8,943 nt of DNA, taken from NCBI GenBank assembly GCA_016735415.1, contig JAERRP010000395.1, positions 1 through 8,943 of the forward strand, in the 5' to 3' direction. The notes below the pieces were generated by a model that made no database searches, was not told where the DNA came from, and was given only the letters and a program-made list of their open reading frames with translations. Made by a program: the position numbers and the translations under genes. Source of the stretch: Desulfobacterales bacterium. Lineage in GTDB: Bacteria > Desulfobacterota > Desulfobacteria > Desulfobacterales > UBA5852. The stretch's first letter is position 1. Each line of letters starts with the position of its first letter. Positions 7,699 to 8,943 of the stretch are shown piece after piece.

Positions 7699-7901
7699 AA
7701 TCGGTCATCCTCACGCACAAACTCCGTATTCATTCCTTTGAGGAACCCCTTCAGTTCCGATATGTCGCGATCGGGTATTAGCTCTATTCGCCCGTCGTAC
7801 ACCAGAACCTTCATTTTCTGGCCGGGCCGGAGATCCAATGCGTCCCTTACCATTTTTGGGATAACAACTTGATATTTAGGTGAAACGGTTACGGTATTCA
7901 T
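7695..7901 (-). CDS. vapB: VapB-type antitoxin with SpoVT/AbrB DNA-binding domain
   Basis: This is a 68-residue antitoxin. The N-terminal part (about 3-48) is a swapped-hairpin SpoVT/AbrB domain, with the characteristic VTVSPKYQVVIPKMVRDAL and a short basic/acidic loop around LRPGQKMKVLVYDGRIELIP. The C-terminal tail (LKGFLKGMNTEFVREDDRL) is the typical VapB segment that wraps into the PIN active site. Family members repress their own promoter as a VapBC complex. GGGGAGGG (plus-strand 7906-7913) stands four bases before the ATG. A promoter-like pair is placed at 7934-7963. It overlaps vapC by four bases. Confidence 0.93.
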   Translation of the reverse strand: MNTVTVSPKYQVVIPKMVRDALDLRPGQKMKVLVYDGRIELIPDRDISELKGFLKGMNTEFVREDDRL

Positions 7902-7933
7902 GATGCCCTCCCCATCGATTGCGGTTTGGTATT

Positions 7934-7963
7934 ACAATATCCGTATCGATCTTGATTTGTCAA
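7934..7963 (-). promoter_or_regulatory. Sigma70-type promoter for vapBC
   Basis: On the minus strand, a perfect -35 TTGACA (plus-strand 7958-7963) is followed after 18 bases by TATTGT (plus-strand 7934-7939), four of six matches to the -10 consensus. The -10 is about 32 bases before the vapB start. Two ATCGAT palindromes (7914-7919 and 7945-7950) lie 31 bases apart, one in the spacer and one between -10 and start, and may be part of a VapB operator. Confidence 0.6.
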
Positions 7964-7989
7964 TCGTTGGGGCTGACGATGGAGGACCA

Positions 7990-8125
7990 ATGAAGATTTG
8001 AGGGACAGGTCCTTCAGGTTCCTTTACAGGTCGTATCAACCCTTAAAGGTTATGGACGCGTTGCTATTGATGAGCTGTATATTCATCCAACAATCTGCGA
8101 ATCATTTTTTCAACACCCTGTCTAA
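7990..8125 (+). pseudogene. Possible frameshifted micro-gene of about 44 codons
   Basis: GGAGG at 7981-7985 stands four bases before ATG 7990, which as written gives only M-K-I-stop. If one T of the TTT at 7997-7999 is dropped, the frame continues to TAA at 8123-8125 as a compact, protein-like sequence (beginning MKIEGQVLQVPLQ, ending CESFFQHPV). I do not recognise the family. A 44-codon open stretch can occur by chance, so this is tentative. It could be a sequencing error, a decayed gene, or nothing. It runs divergently from vapB and convergently with usp. Confidence 0.25.
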
Positions 8126-8130
8126 AAGGG

Positions 8131-8595
8131 TCATGCGGCCGGAGCGGTTTCCCTGGCTGGCGGAATCGTCACGACCGGCACGGGGGCGTGTTTGACAATC
8201 TTTTCGGCGACGCTGCCAAATCGGAAGTGGGCCTTTGCACCCCGGGTGGACATGACAACCATGCCGATGTTTTCTTTCTCGACGAGTTTCAGGATTTCAC
8301 TGGCCGGGTCACCCACGGCGATGTGACGGATGGTGTGGGGGTAGTCTTCGAGATATTCGCTGCAGAGCTGCCCCAGACGCTGCTTGGCTTTCTTGTTTTG
8401 CCAGACCAGCATTTTTTCGAGGTGGTCGGGTTCAAAATCGCCGTACCATTCCGGGTGGTGCAGGACGGGGTTGTCGATGACGTAGAGAACGTGGATTTCC
8501 GCCTCGTACTTACTGGTCAGGGATTTGACGTAATCCACGGCCTGCCTGGCCTGGTCGGATAAATCGGTGGGCCAGAGAATTTTCTGCAAGGTCAT
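8131..8595 (-). CDS. Universal stress protein (UspA family)
   Basis: This is a 154-residue single Usp domain, a cytoplasmic nucleotide-binding-fold protein made under stress or energy limitation. The family pattern is clear: ILWPTDLSDQA at the start (D11 in the usual first-strand position), IHVLYVID, the VGDPASEIL turn (95-102), and FGSVAEKIVKHAPVPVVTI near the end. The frame is open 61 codons further upstream, but I start at ATG 8595 because that methionine begins the Usp fold and a good AAAGGAAG Shine-Dalgarno precedes it. The ATP-loop motif G-2x-G-9x-G(S/T) is altered: STRG (116-119), then only seven residues before G127-S128. ATP binding may therefore be weak or absent. It lies downstream of a phosphatase gene on the same strand, separated by about 190 bases. 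Confidence 0.93.
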   Translation of the reverse strand: MTLQKILWPTDLSDQARQAVDYVKSLTSKYEAEIHVLYVIDNPVLHHPEWYGDFEPDHLEKMLVWQNKKAKQRLGQLCSEYLEDYPHTIRHIAVGDPASEILKLVEKENIGMVVMSTRGAKAHFRFGSVAEKIVKHAPVPVVTIPPARETAPAA

Positions 8596-8601
8596 GGGGA
8601 A

Positions 8602-8625
8602 CTTCCTTTCCCGGCCGGTGGCCGG
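8602..8625 (-). promoter_or_regulatory. usp ribosome binding site with adjoining GC-rich hairpin
   Basis: On the minus strand AAAGGAAG precedes ATG 8595 and fixes the start. Directly 5' of it, CCGGCCGGTGGCCGG (plus-strand 8611-8625) is a 6-bp stem with a three-base loop. The stem ends at the Shine-Dalgarno without covering it, so it could position or modulate ribosome access, or be chance in GC-rich DNA. Confidence 0.4.
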
Positions 8626-8663
8626 CGTTGCGGCAGCATTAAGAGGCAATGGATCTTGATGTC

Positions 8664-8693
8664 TGAATATGTGCATTTTCAACCAAATAACAA
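8664..8693 (-). promoter_or_regulatory. Weak promoter candidate for usp
   Basis: On the minus strand TTGTTA (plus-strand 8688-8693) and TATTCA (8664-8669) are separated by 18 bases, about 70 bases before the usp start. Each hexamer matches the sigma70 consensus at four positions. The gap between the phosphatase stop and usp is large enough for an independent promoter, but the match is modest. Confidence 0.25.
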
Positions 8694-8789
8694 GCCTATG
8701 CGCCCCTCCCGTAGACGGTGATACGCCCCGATGGCGGCAACCTGGATATGAAACAGCGATAGGCGCCGCTCGATTCACACGAATATTGT

Positions 8790-8943
8790 CTACCGGGTAA
8801 CATCTTCATCGGACAGTCTGCGACGCAGTGCCAGCATCGTGACATCATCTTCCTGGGGTGCTTTGCCGATGTGCGCGAAAAGATCCGTCCCCACGTTCCC
8901 CATAATTTCTAAAACCGATTCCCCCGCATCCCACAACAAACCC
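8790..8943 (-). CDS. C-terminal end of a PP2C/SpoIIE-type serine phosphatase (RsbU-like), 5' part outside window
   Basis: The last 50 codons of a minus-strand gene enter from the right edge, reading from base 8942 to TAG at 8790-8792. The ending AHIGKAPQEDDVTMLALRR matches the closing motif of PPM/SpoIIE phosphatases, in which the paired aspartates (APQEDD) bind the catalytic metal. In that family such proteins dephosphorylate anti-sigma-antagonist proteins and often carry N-terminal response-regulator, PAS or HAMP domains; none of that part is visible here. The frame is too short for standard ORF thresholds, but the motif is distinctive. The stop is followed by TGA five codons later. usp lies downstream on the same strand. 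Confidence 0.75.
   Translation of the reverse strand, partial: GLLWDAGESVLEIMGNVGTDLFAHIGKAPQEDDVTMLALRRRLSDEDVTR

Noticed and set aside
7998..8195. 65-codon + strand frame running into the usp gene
   Set aside because: No ribosome binding site was seen, and its last third is antisense to the conserved C-terminus of usp.
8188..8562. 124-codon + strand frame opposite usp
   Set aside because: Antisense shadow of usp; the minus strand carries the conserved family motifs.
8596..8778. 61-codon N-terminal extension of usp
   Set aside because: The Usp fold begins at the methionine at 8595, which has a strong Shine-Dalgarno. The extension lacks protein-like features and contains the promoter/leader region.

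Overview
The window reads as part of a chromosomal defence and stress region from a Gram-negative, moderately GC-rich bacterium. Gene style (a universal stress protein beside an RsbU-type phosphatase, Wadjet beside HepT/MntA and VapBC modules) would suit a Desulfobacterota-type sulfate reducer, but that is an inference from style and not from a marker gene.

Layout. Bases 1-5120 (+ strand) carry three tightly overlapping genes of a Wadjet anti-plasmid system: the 3' part of jetB (DUF4194, KITE-like subunit), a complete jetC (SMC-like ATPase) and a complete jetD (DUF3322/DUF2220 TOPRIM nuclease). jetA, the kleisin-like subunit, is not in the window and is expected just upstream of base 1. Bases 5285-6045 (+) hold a HepT/MntA (HEPN toxin / minimal nucleotidyltransferase antitoxin, type VII) module. 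The toxin-type gene carries an in-frame amber codon at 5417-5419, exactly where its family normally has a glutamate. The antitoxin gene is intact. Bases 6145-7164 (+) encode an unrecognised 339-residue protein with an extremely basic N-terminus. Convergent to it, 7288-7901 (- strand) is a complete vapBC toxin-antitoxin pair with its own promoter. A possible frameshifted micro-gene lies at 7990-8125. The right end (- strand) has a universal stress protein and the last 50 codons of a PP2C/SpoIIE-type serine phosphatase that runs off the window.

How the parts relate. JetABCD complexes are known to extrude DNA loops and cleave small circular DNA. JetC is the motor and JetD the nuclease. HepT/MntA and VapBC are addiction or abortive modules often found next to such systems, so 1-7901 can be read as a defence island. 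The 339-residue gene is the one member without a known role. AT-richer base composition of vapBC and hepT compared with jetBCD suggests separate acquisition. The usp and phosphatase genes look like the ordinary signalling/stress genome flanking the island.

No RNA genes, CRISPR arrays, insertion sequences, att sites or origins were recognised. No intergenic gap exceeds 300 bases.
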